A stretch of 64,000 nucleotides of DNA from Exophiala sp. HKRS030 (taxonomy: Eukaryota > Ascomycota > Eurotiomycetes > Chaetothyriales > Herpotrichiellaceae), in contig JAHWDD010000005.1 of assembly GCA_023897205.1 (NCBI GenBank), positions 2,294,001-2,358,000 on the forward strand, read 5' to 3'. Under the pieces are notes generated by a model that searched no databases, had not been told where the DNA came from, and was given only the letters and a program-made list of their open reading frames with translations. Shown in pieces: positions 11,968 to 23,578 of this stretch; positions within the stretch are counted from its first letter, which is position 1; every line of letters begins with the position of its first letter. The position numbers and the translations under genes are program-made.

Positions 11968-13296
11968 ACCAAAGCAAGGGTGGCTGTGTCACCGAGGGGG
12001 TTTACCATGGTAAATGCGGTCTATCAAGCGTAAGTTGCATGCATCGGGACTCATCATTACTGCATGGCTTGCGATGGTTTGCTTCGGACTGGGGGGTTGT
12101 TGGTGAACTACGAATACCTGGGCTGTGCTTCCCGGTTGGACAAGCCAGAAGTGCTTGCTGATGAGGGTTTGTCCATGACAGAGAATGGGCACAATCATGT
12201 TGTATTTTGTCTTGATTGTATAGGCACGGGTAGTTGGAAAGAATGCAAGCAATAGTGCGCTCTACAATTTCTTTCTTCACTGTTCTCTTGCGTACGCTAG
12301 GATCAGGATCAGGATAAAGTGATCGGCATCTTGAGAACCACTTGGTTGGGTACTGTGAGCACAGATCATGATTGAACCGGTGTCCTGGTGCCCCTGTCGG
12401 GTATCCAGGTACCTTGTTCAGTAAAGGAACCGGAGTCGATGTGGAGGTATGAGTGTATGTGCACGCCGGTCGCTTCGAGCACCGTCCATGTGCACGGTAC
12501 GTGTCGGTCGAGGAAAATTTGGGGGTTGAGGCCGAATCAGGTAGGAGTTGGTACCTAGACGGGAAACATTCCGGGTCACGGTGGGAACGGTTGTGGGAAA
12601 TGGAAGTTTTACCGGAAAATAGGGGGGAAAGGGAGGACGGGAGTATATGCACGAGCTACCAAACGCAGGTACAGTACCCACGGAGGATCCCCCAAGGTAA
12701 ACGGGGTTTAGGCTACCCAGGTAGGTATAGAAGGGTGTCTGTTCGTGCGTAGGTGGCTGGGGGGAGGAGGTTCGAGGATGTCGATTTACTTACTGTAACT
12801 GTACGGAGTACAACAAGAGGTTTTTCGCTTTTCTTCGAGTCGGCCGTGCACTGTTGAGCAATAACACGGAGGAGAGAAACAAAACCTACATACACTATAG
12901 GGAGAGTAAGTACTCTTAGTCTGGTACTTGCCTGGTCGATACGAGCTCGGTACTACGATTGTCAATGCAAGACAGGGTAAGGATCCTAGGAGGTGGAGGT
13001 AAAGGGAAAGAGGTTTCTTTTCTCCTCTTCTTTTTATTCGTATGTGCGTTATGCTAGTAACCACCTAGGTAAGTATGTACCGTGCGTTCCCGACACTTTT
13101 TGAACAGGGTTGGTTCAGAATGGGCATACACATGTACGCACGGACAGTGGGTAACCTGTCTACCTACCTAAGTTTGGGAGGGCTGGTGTATATACTGTAC
13201 TGTAAGGGGTTATGGTCAGCCATCAGAGCCCAACAAGAAGACATTAGGGCAATATTCACATGACGATGACAATGGTCTGATCCATTTACACCATAT
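11968..13296. other. Intergenic region between convergent genes
   Basis: The region lies between two genes that end towards each other, so it holds two 3' untranslated regions. It is long for that (1.3 kb). It contains one TACGGAGTA (12802) and one ACCTAGGTA (13063) and is rich in GTAC-type words. Short frames here do not look coding. Confidence 0.5.
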
Positions 13297-15046
13297 TCAA
13301 TCATGTCTTTCTCTCTCCTTTTCAACCTGTGGTACCAACCACCAACTGGCTCCGACCAGGACAAACAGCCCAACCAGCATCGGTTGAAGGACCTTGACGC
13401 CCGCGTTGGCGGCGATGACTCCGGTGACGGTAGGGAAGAGACTTCCTCCCATTTGAGCGATGACGAAGACGAAACCTTTGATGACGAGAGATTTATCAAC
13501 ATGAGGAAGAGCTCAAGCTGATCAAAAGCTGGAACATGGGTCTACTAACCTAGTGCGGTCGTTTGTATGGCTTTTGGAAAGAGTTGTGAAGCCACCGAGA
13601 TTCCCTATTGCAAACCAAAAAAACCGAATCAATCTCAAGAAACGTGTGCACGTATAGGACACATGAAATCGAAAAGGAAGGGCAATGGTGGTAGTAACCT
13701 CCCATACTCACACTGACGAAAAAAGGACCCGAGAAGAACCCCAGAGCAGAGTACAAGACGGCGCCGGCGACGATGTTTGGTATGGTCCAAAACATGACCT
13801 GTAGAGCAACGCAAATGACAATGTAGAGAAGAATCATTCGTCTTTCACCGAATCGATGGGTGGGTTCGGCGAGCAGTAACCGACCGAGGAAACCTCCGCC
13901 ATAGTACCCCGTCGGGACGTATCCCACGGAAGACAGGTCGCCGTGGCGAACACGAACGAGATATTCGACGACCCAGCCTGGTAAAAGAGAGAGAGTGTGT
14001 GTGTGAGTTGTGAGGACACGAAAACAATAAAGGAGGAGGGTGAGAAGAGAGAAGAACAATTACCTCCAGCTGTGATGGCGGCCCCGAGGAAGAAGAAAAA
14101 GAACATACTGACGAGCCAGACCGAGGGGAGACGTAGAGTCTGTCGCATCTCCTTGATGGCTCGTTTGTTTCGGGCTCGGGTGTTGTCGTGACCATGCCGG
14201 TCACCGGACGAAGCGCCGTCCTCGTTTTCCACCGCTCCGGACTCTCTCCCCTCCACGGCCCTCTTCTTCCAACGTCCCAAGATGTCGTCCCCGAAGGCGA
14301 CGAACACGAAACCGAGATTCAAACCGCCGAGGCCCGCTTCGACGGCGTAGGTACGATACCAGTGGGTGTGGCTGGAGACCAGCGTCGCCACAAAGGGCCC
14401 GGTGAGGCAGCCGAGCATGTACATGGCGTGGATGAAGCCGAGCCACCGATGGGCCCGGGGCACCTTGGCGACAAAGGCATTGGAGTACGAGTCCTGGTAC
14501 GCCTGGCCGAGGGCCGTGAGGAAAAAGGTGGCGACGAACAGGGGGAACGGGGGGTCCCAGAACCGGAGCAGCTGGGCGAGGAGCTGCAACCCGGCGCCGA
14601 GGAGGAGTGTTGCGCCCAGGGACAGGCGCAGTGTCGTCGTCAGGGACGTGTTGGTGAGGGCGGACGTGAACCAACCGGCGAACGCACCCACGTATCTATC
14701 GACGACGGTGGTGTTAGCGACGGTGTGGTTATTGGTTTGGGCTTGGGGGGAGGGGGTTCCATTGGCTGGCGGGTAGGTAGGGCATCATGAATTACATGAC
14801 CGTGATCAGACCAGTGCTGACGTGGTATCTGCGCAACATGTACGGAATGAGAGGACCGACGGTGCCATCGTTTGTCCCGGCGTAGAAGAAAGAGAATCCG
14901 GCGCAGACGAGTTTCAACACGTGTCGAGACGTCGACGACCGCCCTGTGCGGCTGTGAGTGGTGTCGTTCGACTCGGTGACGACGTCGCCGGTGGTGTCGA
15001 CATGGTGGTCGTGGTGGCTGCTCGATCGCGTCGTCTGTAGTTCCAT
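13297..15046 (-). CDS. Major facilitator superfamily transporter (fungal Bsc6-like branch)
   Basis: A polytopic plasma-membrane or organellar transporter; the substrate is unknown. Five exons on the minus strand: 15046-14796, 14695-14064, 13977-13712, 13604-13550 and 13475-13297. The introns are 100, 86, 107 and 74 nt, all GT-AG and phase-consistent, and give 460 residues. After a hydrophilic His/Ser/Thr-rich N-terminus come the first transmembrane segments with NDGTVGPLIPYM, then AYQDSYSNAFVAKVPRAHRW and GYYGGGFLGRLLL. A charged cytoplasmic loop between the two halves carries a Glu/Asp/Arg-rich stretch. The C-terminus ends shortly after the last hydrophobic helix. The small fourth exon (55 nt) and the Gly-rich helices around MGGSLFP fit this family. 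The ATG at 15046 was chosen because it opens the frame of exon 1; a TTG-started extension exists but is unlikely to be used. Confidence 0.88.
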
Positions 15047-15420
15047 ACTATTCGGCAAATCATCCAATCTCCTCGCCAAGACTGAATCTCAGAGGGAGCG
15101 ATAGTTATCATGGTGTGGATCGAACTGCGGATGGGACGTGAGGGAGTTGAAGTATTTGAGGACGGAAGAACATCGGTCAATCATCGGATGTTGAAATGTC
15201 GATCCATCAACACTCGTGTCAAGACGTTGCCGTGATCGAAGATCCAGCCAGGCCAGTTCAATTGACTTACCAGTACGGGCAGGTATCAAAAGAAGTCAAG
15301 CGAAAGGAAGCATTAACATGTCATCTTTTACAGTACCTACTCTGGCGTCTCTTGAACAGATCATTATTTCTCTATACTTCATCAATTCATCAATCATACA
15401 TGTAATCCAAGTGCCTTTGT
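15047..15420. other. Short intergenic region between two minus-strand genes
   Basis: It lies between the transporter start and the polymerase stop, so it should hold the transporter promoter and the polymerase 3' end. No further feature is seen. Confidence 0.5.
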
Positions 15421-17468
15421 TCAGGTAAAGAACAATTTCTTCTGCTTTCTCCCATTGACTTCGTCGGACCCCATACCATTCGAGACACTAGTAGCCGATT
15501 TCCGCTTCGAGGCCGTTCTTGTTCCAGCAGAAACTCCAAGTGCAGACTTGGGGCGACCAGGCATGATGGACACTTCGGGCGAAGCACGAGATACATTCGT
15601 AGACGTCTGTGCCTCTGCGACGGCGTCCTTGATTGTCTGGCGTGAAAGACATAGGTCGATGTGAGAATTGAAATCTCGATCATTGGCTGGTTGTGGAAGC
15701 TGGCATATAGGACAATTCCAAAGCTGCTCTTGTTGTTGGTTGCTTGGTATTTCTGGGGCCTCGTTTCTCACACGTCCATGTTTGGCCGGAGAGTTGGGTT
15801 CACTACCATATTTGTATCGCCCGAAAGGTTCATGCCAATCAGCAGTCGAATGTTGCAGATCGCCCTCGTCGGCTTGCTGCTGCTCTTGGCTCAGACGTTC
15901 AAGTTCTTCCATCTCTTCCTGTCGTTCTTGTCGGACAGCGTCTTCAAACTCAGAGTCCGGCCAGACTTCCCATCCGCCGTTATCAGTAGCTTGATCATTT
16001 GACGACCCTTTCGCTGCGCGAGGCCGGAAGAAATCCGGCTTGTCCTTTTTGGTGCTGACAAGATGAGTACAACGAAGGCCTAAGAGACGTATTCTGAAAT
16101 CGGGCATCTCCTTTTCAAGTTTGACCAACATGGGAAGACTATAGTTGTACAGGTCTTCTGCGAGATGGACAGCCTTGGGTGGAGCGACTTGGCGAGTGAA
16201 GACCTCATAGGTGTGTAATTTGATCTTGAGTACAAGAGTACGACCTTTGACTTCGACCCTAGCCATGTCCTTTTCGAGTTCTTCAGCCGTATGGCGAAGT
16301 TTTTCTCGTACTTCTTCCTTGCTGCTGATGTCGCGGAAAGTGCTTTCAGTACCGACGCTTTTCCGTTCATACTCCTCAGCTGGCTGAACATTCGTCCTTC
16401 CTAAACCGAGAGATGTTTGCATGAGGAACTGGAATGCTTTCTCTCCAAACAGCTTGTACAGATAGCCGCGTTGAGGGTAGATATCGCCACAATTCTTGAT
16501 TCCAATGGCATCAAGTTCGCGCTCAAAAACACGACCGATGCCGTTGACTTTGCGAACTGGCAGTGTAGAGATAAAAGACATGACTGCACCTCGATCATTG
16601 GGAATTCTGAACTGCCCATTGGGTTTATTCTTGTTGGAGCAGATCTTTGCTAGCTTAGCATTGGGTGCAATGCCAGCTGAGATGGTGATCCTGCAGTTCT
16701 CTTGCACTTCTTTTCGGAGCTGTTCGACTGCGGCTTCTGGCTCCATGTTGTGCGTTTCGCAGTACTCGGTAATGTTCATGTACGCTTCATCGATACTCGC
16801 GCTTTCGAATCGCGGGTCATATTCTGACAGGATTGCTCTTACTTCTTTCGCTTTGGCAGTGTATTTCTCAAAGTTCAATGGCAAGCAAACCAGTTGAGGG
16901 CACAGTTTCTTCGCCACAAAACCCGCCATTGCACTTCGACATCCAAACTTTCGAGCTTCATAGTTGCAAGTTGTGAGAACACCGACCCCGACTGCCATGG
17001 GCACATGTTTCAACTCAGGCCTGTCAATCTCTTCAACGGCCGCGTAGAAGGCATCACAGTCGATGTGCACGACATATTGTGACAAATCTCTTGAGAGTTC
17101 TAACGAGGCAATGTAATCGTCCGCTCGTCTGATATCTGATTTCAAATCGAGCTTCTCCAATTGAGCCTTTCGTTTCAGGATCCGTTCGATCTTGATGGTC
17201 AAGTTCTTATCCTTGATTTCCTCGTTGTTGAAGAATTTCGATCCTTTCGAGGCCTCGTATATTATTTCCGACACTTTTTTCTGGTCCACCCCATCTTGTC
17301 CCGACTTTGTCAAAGAGGGCCCAAGTAGATGGTGCTTGAGAGAGTGATGCTGAGAGGCGTCCGGCGCGGTCTCGCCGTCTAGTGTCTGCGCGGGTAAAGG
17401 CCGCCCTTCCTCGACTGAGGCATTGTCGACAGGAATAGGATGGTCGACTACATCTTCCGAAAGGGTCA
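15421..17468 (-). CDS. DNA polymerase kappa (Y-family translesion polymerase)
   Basis: A low-fidelity polymerase that extends DNA past lesions in the nucleus. Single exon, 682 residues from the ATG at 17468. The frame is open further upstream to an acceptor-like site near 17515, so an extra 5' exon is possible. The N-terminal clasp typical of Pol kappa is present, followed by the catalytic HIDCDAFYAAVEE (metal-binding Asp137) and SASIDEAYMNIT (Asp227, Glu228). The helix-hairpin-helix region has NGIGRVFERELDAIG and the little-finger domain lies around residues 365-470. Near the C-terminus is a Rad18-type ubiquitin-binding zinc finger (Cys586, Cys589, His603, Cys607). The extreme C-terminus is GRKQKKLFFT, resembling a PCNA-interaction motif. 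Eta and iota polymerases fit less well because they lack this clasp and finger type. Confidence 0.95.
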
Positions 17469-17960
17469 TCGCAGGTAGCACACCGTGGTTTGCATCGTTG
17501 TGTTCGAGGTCCTGAAATGATCCAAGTAAAATCGACAGTCACTCCCCATGAAGAAAACGCGTCGAGGGATGACATCTACTGTACTGTACCTAGGTAAAAG
17601 CTAGGCGCAGGCTGCTCAGTAGTTGTGGACTCTCTCAGTGGGCGCAGGGATCGGGGGGTGGAACGCGTGATGGATCCTGGCGGCCGAGTCTCTGCTCTCT
17701 ATGCGAGTAATAACATCACCAGATTCTGCACTAAACCAACCACGGCTTCTCAAACATTGTGTTGACACTCTCGACTCGCATTGACAAGTCGATCGTGCAC
17801 AATCTCGTCTTGACGGCTCCTGGCCCTCCACAAGCAGCAGTCCCCCTCCTTCTCGACCATGAGAATCAGTTGGCTGCAAAATCACATCTCTTGCGGGCAT
17901 GCAGGAGATCAATCACAACAATAATCCACGACTACGTCTCGAGTCTCGCCCCTCCTCACG
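17469..17960. promoter_or_regulatory. Shared divergent promoter region
   Basis: About 490 bp separate the start of the polymerase gene (-) from the start of the Ser/Pro-rich protein gene (+), so both are probably driven from here. It contains GTACTGTACCTAGGTA around 17581-17596. The sequence just before 17961 is C-rich, as in many fungal leaders. No specific binding site is proven. Confidence 0.45.
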
Positions 17961-19979
17961 ATGCCACCGGATAAACAAACCAAAGCGAACTCGTCTAAAC
18001 CATTGACTCCCGCCCTCAGCTCCAACTTTCGAAATGTCAAGACTCCTCTTACACCGAGACTCCCTGGGTCGACCGCTTCATCACCTGCTTTGTCCTCCCG
18101 AAAAGAACCGTTTGTGAGAGCAAGGTCTCCCGGGAAGGTCGATCAGACCACGACACCCTTGAATAACAACGTCACCCCCAGGTCAGGAGTAAGGAAGTCA
18201 AGATTCGGCACAGAGTCACCGTCGACTCCTGTTCCAGTCAGAGAAAATAACAATGGCTTTCAAGGAACACCATCCCAAAGATCCGAGGCTCCTAGGCCAC
18301 TCCGAAATCAAGCGCAAGGGCTGGGAATCAGCAGCCCTAGATTGACAGCAAGCACACCCTCTCTACCGAAAGTTGGGGCCCCTGTCGTTACGGTCCATAG
18401 AAGAGCGTCTGGGGCTAAGAGTATGGTCGACAACAACAACAACAACAAAGACAATTCTTCCAAGTTCTTTCATGCAGACGAAGCAAGGTCTGTTGTAGGA
18501 TCGTCAAGGATTGATGAAGGCTCACGCTTTCCGCCTCCACGAGGCCCTTTTGTCGCAAGCAATATGCCCACACAGGTGCCGCAAGAGAGTGCTAAGAACG
18601 ACCCAGACGATAAGTTCTTCAGAGCCAACGACATCCACCAAATACCCACAAATAAACCGCCTACTCCGGTGCTTACATCTACATCTACAATACAAGGATT
18701 GGACAGTAAACGGTCTGTAAATTCCACAAGTCCACCGCAATCTCCAAAACGAGCGTATAAAATATCACAACCCTCTTCACCGCGAAAGATGCAGATGGGA
18801 ACAACACCTTCACCACCGGGGCCCGTTCGTACGACGATTGAAAGGCCAAAGAGTACTGCTGGCGGTGCAGTTGCTAGCACGTTGGATTCGCCGTTGATCC
18901 ATCGCAAGTCTATCAGTGCAAGTTCAGCAACTATGTCAAGTGAGAACAGACCTGGTGGAATCCGGACCCAACCTCCCCAACCCCTGGACTTGGGAATCAC
19001 GCCGGGCCTTTCTCCGCGTATATCAGGCAACAATACACTTTCGCCGGAAGCGTTGAGTCCGCGCTCGTTTAGCCTGGCCTCTTCTAACACGATACCAACA
19101 TCCGTCACAAGCGATACCGACATCTCCGAGATGGTCAAACCACCATCCAGACCTGTCAGCACTGGGGACATCGCAGGTGACCAGGTTACATCACCTGTGC
19201 AGCCTCAGCATGACGATGCATCCAATGCACGACGCGAACGAAAAGTCCTGGATCTTGAAATATCCAATTCGTCACTCCTCGCAATTAACAAGACGCTGGA
19301 ACGGGAGTTACGAAAACAAAATGGTGAATTGAGGAGGTATAGACGTCTCTCTCGCTCTGGCCGATTATCCCTTGCTACCGTGAGGAAAGCATCCGGTCAA
19401 TCTGCCTTCAGTTTAGGTACCGTCGCAGAAGATGACGTTGATGCCGACCAAATGTCCGATCTTGAAGACGAGAGCGACTTTGACGACATGGATGATGAAG
19501 ACGATTCGCTGATCTCGGATGGCTCGGGATCCCTGACGAATGCATCGGCAAGATCACGGCAACGAGCAAGAGACGAAAAGCGGCTGATGCAAGATCTCAG
19601 CCGACATCAACAACTTCTGGCCGAATCGCAACAACTGAGCTCCACCATCAGACGGTGCACGACCATGACCGACGAGCTAATTCGAGCAGGTAACAAGGCC
19701 TTGGACTATCGAGTTGGAATAGGTGATGTCAAGCTTGGAGGCCGAGTCTTGAACGACGAAGAACTTGACGAGAGAGGGTTCGCCGATGGCTCGGAAGAAC
19801 CAGAGGCCAGACAAGGGCTGTTGAGCCCCGGCCTTGCAAAAGCGAAATTGGAAGAGTCACCATTTCGGACCGACGATCCTCCTCCTTTGTTTCCCACCAC
19901 CACACAGTCGGGCATTGCATCACTTGAGGAGGTCACTGCGCTCCTGGAGTCCTTCTCTCCCGTCTTGAGAGGCGAGTAA
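17961..19979 (+). CDS. Uncharacterised Ser/Pro-rich coiled-coil protein
   Basis: Single exon, 672 residues. I do not recognise a named family. Residues 1-420 are disordered, rich in Ser, Pro, Thr and Asn, with many SP/TP dipeptides (possible proline-directed kinase sites) and an Asn run near residue 157. A conserved-looking helical block begins near residue 424. It contains KVLDLEISNSSLLAIN and ELRRYRRLSRSGR and is predicted to form a coiled coil. An acidic Asp/Glu tract (about 488-515) and a second helical block (about 525-600) follow. The C-terminus is again disordered. The pattern suits a scaffold or cytoskeleton- or polarity-associated protein, but that is inference. It is transcribed divergently from the polymerase kappa gene. 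Confidence 0.85.
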   Translation: MPPDKQTKANSSKPLTPALSSNFRNVKTPLTPRLPGSTASSPALSSRKEPFVRARSPGKVDQTTTPLNNNVTPRSGVRKSRFGTESPSTPVPVRENNNGFQGTPSQRSEAPRPLRNQAQGLGISSPRLTASTPSLPKVGAPVVTVHRRASGAKSMVDNNNNNKDNSSKFFHADEARSVVGSSRIDEGSRFPPPRGPFVASNMPTQVPQESAKNDPDDKFFRANDIHQIPTNKPPTPVLTSTSTIQGLDSKRSVNSTSPPQSPKRAYKISQPSSPRKMQMGTTPSPPGPVRTTIERPKSTAGGAVASTLDSPLIHRKSISASSATMSSENRPGGIRTQPPQPLDLGITPGLSPRISGNNTLSPEALSPRSFSLASSNTIPTSVTSDTDISEMVKPPSRPVSTGDIAGDQVTSPVQPQHDDASNARRERKVLDLEISNSSLLAINKTLERELRKQNGELRRYRRLSRSGRLSLATVRKASGQSAFSLGTVAEDDVDADQMSDLEDESDFDDMDDEDDSLISDGSGSLTNASARSRQRARDEKRLMQDLSRHQQLLAESQQLSSTIRRCTTMTDELIRAGNKALDYRVGIGDVKLGGRVLNDEELDERGFADGSEEPEARQGLLSPGLAKAKLEESPFRTDDPPPLFPTTTQSGIASLEEVTALLESFSPVLRGE

Positions 19980-21063
19980 AGAAGACCTTGGAGACTTTGA
20001 GATTTGAACTTTGGACATTCGATATCTTTTTTGCTCTTGACGAAACGTGACGAAATTGAAACCGATGGCGTTGGTGATCGGTTGTTGGAGCCTTTTTGCA
20101 GAATTGTGTCCTTTTTTGGCGTTTGGTTTTGATTTTAGAAATCATACGCATTCAAAGACGGTGTTGATACGGGGAGTTATATGAGGAGGGAGCGTTTTCG
20201 ACATTCTGGATAGGTGATACCCAGCATAGCGAGGGAGACTATTGAAATTTTTCTTTTGTTTTTGGTGCTTCTTTTTAATTTCCTCCCTTCCCCTAAAAAG
20301 GGGGGGCGGCGCCAAAGACGCGCAATCTTTTACAAAGTACGGAAACGGAAACCTATTCGAGGTATACAGGGATTGGAGGGCAAGATGAAGCAGACAGAGA
20401 AGAAGAAGAAAGACAAGTCAATACAAGCATTACCGTGTCTACCAAAAGAGTAAAGAGAGACGCAAGAGTCACAAGAAGGATTGGAGAGTACTTTAGGTAC
20501 ATATACGGAATACAAATTCCACTCATCGCCACTTTTATGAACAAAACAAGACACAATGATCATCAACGCCAACACCCTCGGAAGTATCCAGACTGTTTTA
20601 AATACAATCACGTATACAAGTACTCGTACGCATGCACAGGGAATCTATATTTGTTCCCGCCTGGGAAAAAGTAGAGAACCTTGCCATCGAGGAAGTTGTT
20701 ACTATTTTTGGACACACGTGAGTTGTTGTGTCGAAAAGGGCGGGGAATGAATGATCAGGTGCGTATGGATTATATAGTAGTACTTCCGTCTTTGATACTC
20801 ATCCTCAGCTCATGCGAGGAGTTCTTGACTCGGGTCGACTGTCATGATCTCTCCAAAAAAACATTAAAAAAAATTGACGTTCGAACAGCATTTAAACAAA
20901 ATCCTTCAAGGGAACCCGAGATGGAGAACTATTCTATCCTGCTTTCTTCCATGGTACGGGGTTGTCGAATGCCGCTCAAGAGAATTCGGGCGCGCGTGTG
21001 TGTGTCGGTGTGAGGTGAGAGGAGAAAAGACAACAACAAGGACGGGACGACTTTCGTCCTTGT
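19980..21063. other. Intergenic region between convergent genes
   Basis: The region holds the 3' ends of the flanking genes. It has T-rich and A-rich runs typical of untranslated sequence and no defensible reading frame. Confidence 0.5.
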
Positions 21064-22676
21064 TTACGACGGCGTACTCGTACCTGGTGGTGTACTCGAG
21101 TGGTGGTTATGTCCAAAATGTCGTTTCGATGAAGACTCCTTGTCCTTATCCTTGCCCTCCTTTTCCTTCTCCTTCTCCTTTTTCTTTTCTTGCTTCTTCA
21201 TACTCTCGGCCATGAGTTGTTCAAAGGCCATAAAGTCACCTTCTTCGTCGGGATCACGTTCAGCCTAAGGGGATCACAGAGAATGTTAGGTTTTGCGATA
21301 CGATACGACAATACGACAATAGCACGCAAATGATGATGTTTCCGTACCTTTTGATAAATCGTACCACACAACACCAAAGCGTGGGCTCGCTCGACTCGTT
21401 TCTCCAGCCTGACGGTCTTATCGTTCAGAATCTTGTCACAAACGTCGCGTAAGACTCCCTGAATCTCAAACTTGCTCCCCCTCCAGGCCGCGGCGAGAAT
21501 TTTCCCTGTGACTTTACGTTCGTACTCGGCCTTTTTCTCGTCGGTCCAGTCTGCACCACCCTTCTCCTCGAGTTTGGCCATTTCCTCCATTGTCAATTGT
21601 GCATCGATGGCCGTGGAAATCGTGTTCCATGTCTCCTTGGCCAGCGTGCCCTTGTCTTTTAAGCGGCTGAAGAAGCCCGATATGCCGAGGAATTTCTGTG
21701 ACTTGAGAAAACTCGTGGCCTTTTGGAGGTATGTCTGGCCGACCGCGTGGAGGATTTCGATGCCAAAGGATTCCATCTTAAGGTTTTCCACCTCGAGTCG
21801 CGTCTTTTCTTGAAAGGCCTTGGTGACATCGGGTCCCTTGTCGGTCTCCGTCCACACCGAGATGCGGTCGATGAGTTTCTTGGCCAGGGTGTCGACACGT
21901 TCCTCACGAGCCTTGCGCCGTTCACGCTCGTAGGCTTCGAGCTTCTCGCGCTGTTCTTTCGTCAGACCACCCTTCTTTTTCTTTTTCTGGAGGTCCTTTT
22001 CTTCTTGTGACAGACCGGCCGCATCCATTCGTGCGTCCTCTTCAGATTTGTCCATGATGGCTTGCTGGCCGAGGTATCGTCGGGGTGTGGATGTGCCGGA
22101 GTCATGGGCTGCGGAGGCTGCGGAGGACGTTGATGGCTCCTCGCCGACGTAGGGAGGGGGAGGGGGAGGTGATGTGGTATCGCTCGTAGAATGTGCTGTG
22201 GCTTCGGCCTCTTTCGCGCTCATGCCCGCTGCTGTCGCGGCCGTTGCCTCTTGCTCCTTTGCGTCATGGACATTCAACTTTTCCTCGGCCGTCTTTGCGA
22301 GCTCTTCTTCCTCCATCTGCTCCATGGTGATATCCATCGTGTGGGTGAGGTCTTTGAGCAGCGTCAGCTCGCCGATCAGATCGACAAAGGCATCGCCGCC
22401 GAATATCATGGAGAAGAATTCGGCGGGATCTTCGAAGCCCTCTCGGGGCATGGCTTGTTCTTTTCCAAATTTATCGTATGCGGCACGGGTGTCCTTGTTA
22501 GACAGGACTTGATAGGCTTCGCCGACAGCTTGGAAACGGGCGTGAGCGGTCTCGTCTCCGGGGTTCTTGTCGGGGTGAGTTGTAATGGCGAGTTTTCTGT
22601 ATGCCTTTTTAATTTCTAGTTCGGTGGCATCGGGTTTGACGCCTAAGGCGTCGTAATAAGTCGTGTCGACAACCAT
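21064..22676 (-). CDS. DnaJ-domain co-chaperone with DnaJ-X domain (Caj1/Djp1-like)
   Basis: An Hsp40 that stimulates Hsp70 ATPase. Yeast relatives with this architecture are Caj1 and Djp1, the latter needed for peroxisomal and mitochondrial protein import. Exon 1 is 22676-21348, the intron is 21347-21265 (83 nt, GTACGG to CCTTAG) and exon 2 is 21264-21064, giving 509 residues. The J domain occupies residues 5-70 with His34-Pro35-Asp36. It is followed by a Gly/Phe-containing segment ([11 protein letters not shown]). A Glu/Ala/Pro-rich disordered linker (about 115-210) leads to a charged helix. The DnaJ-X region (about 245-445) includes [13 protein letters not shown]. The short last exon adds a highly charged Lys/Glu tail and a Ser/Thr-rich end. 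It is a type III J protein: I see no zinc-finger region. Confidence 0.92.
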
Positions 22677-23578
22677 AGCTGCGACCGGGGATGCGCTAAC
22701 GGGATTTGATATTTCCCTTGACTTCTAGAGTTGCGACTCTGTGGACGGTAGAGATGTCTTCTTCCTTCAGCTGGAAAACCGGTGCCTCACACCCAGTCCT
22801 AGAAATACTAACGGTAGAGGGTAACGTGTAGTGTTTGCGCACTTGGTCTATGCTGAGAAAATTGTCTGTGGACGGAAGAGACGGAGACGACGAAGGGACG
22901 AGGGAAAAGGAATAGACCTGGCGAAGGCTGCGATGTGAGGGAATAGATGGCTGACAATAGCAAAAAGTGATAAGAAATATTTAAGTGTAGCCTTGGAGAG
23001 CCGCGTATGTCGGAGTCCAAGTGAAAGTCAAGGCGTGAGGTGAAGTCATAGGACAAGGGACGGTTGCTGGGCGCACCAGGCTATAGGTGCGTGTACCTAT
23101 AGTGATCCATACAAGTACAGTAAGCAGAGTGTCGGTATAGGTGCTCCTAGGCATGAGGTTGAGGCTAATGGGCTACAGCCACAGCACCGCCTCTTGGGTG
23201 CCTTAGGTAAGGACTGAGGTTGGCCGTCACTGTCGGACCTATGCCTATTGCAGCATGCATTGCGCTCAACGCACTAAGTTCTGCCACTATTCCAGGTACT
23301 CGGCAGGTGGTTGGTTTAACTAAATTCTTAACCGAAGCTAGCTAAACATGGAATCCTTCGCGGGCTCCTGAGAGTAACCAAAAGGGTCGTACCATTCGGT
23401 TTCTTCTCATCTCCTACCGTGCACACCATGTTCTAACAGAGTCGCATAACACGAGGTGCACTCTCTTCATTTGTATTCTTCGTTTTTCTCTTTTTCAAAC
23501 CTTGTCGCTCCCTCACTTTTTACCTGGGTACCTGCCCGTCGAAGTTGTTGAAAGTAATTCCAGCTTGTGTTGGCCAAC
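22677..23578. promoter_or_regulatory. Divergent promoter region of the DnaJ and squalene synthase genes
   Basis: About 900 bp separate the two divergent starts. No sterol-response motif that I can name with confidence is visible. The stretch 23440-23530 is rich in T and C runs, as expected for a leader of the squalene synthase gene. Confidence 0.4.

Noticed and set aside
18470..19171. 233-codon open frame on the minus strand
   Set aside because: It is antisense to the Ser/Pro-rich coiled-coil gene, where Ser/Pro codons leave few stops on the other strand.
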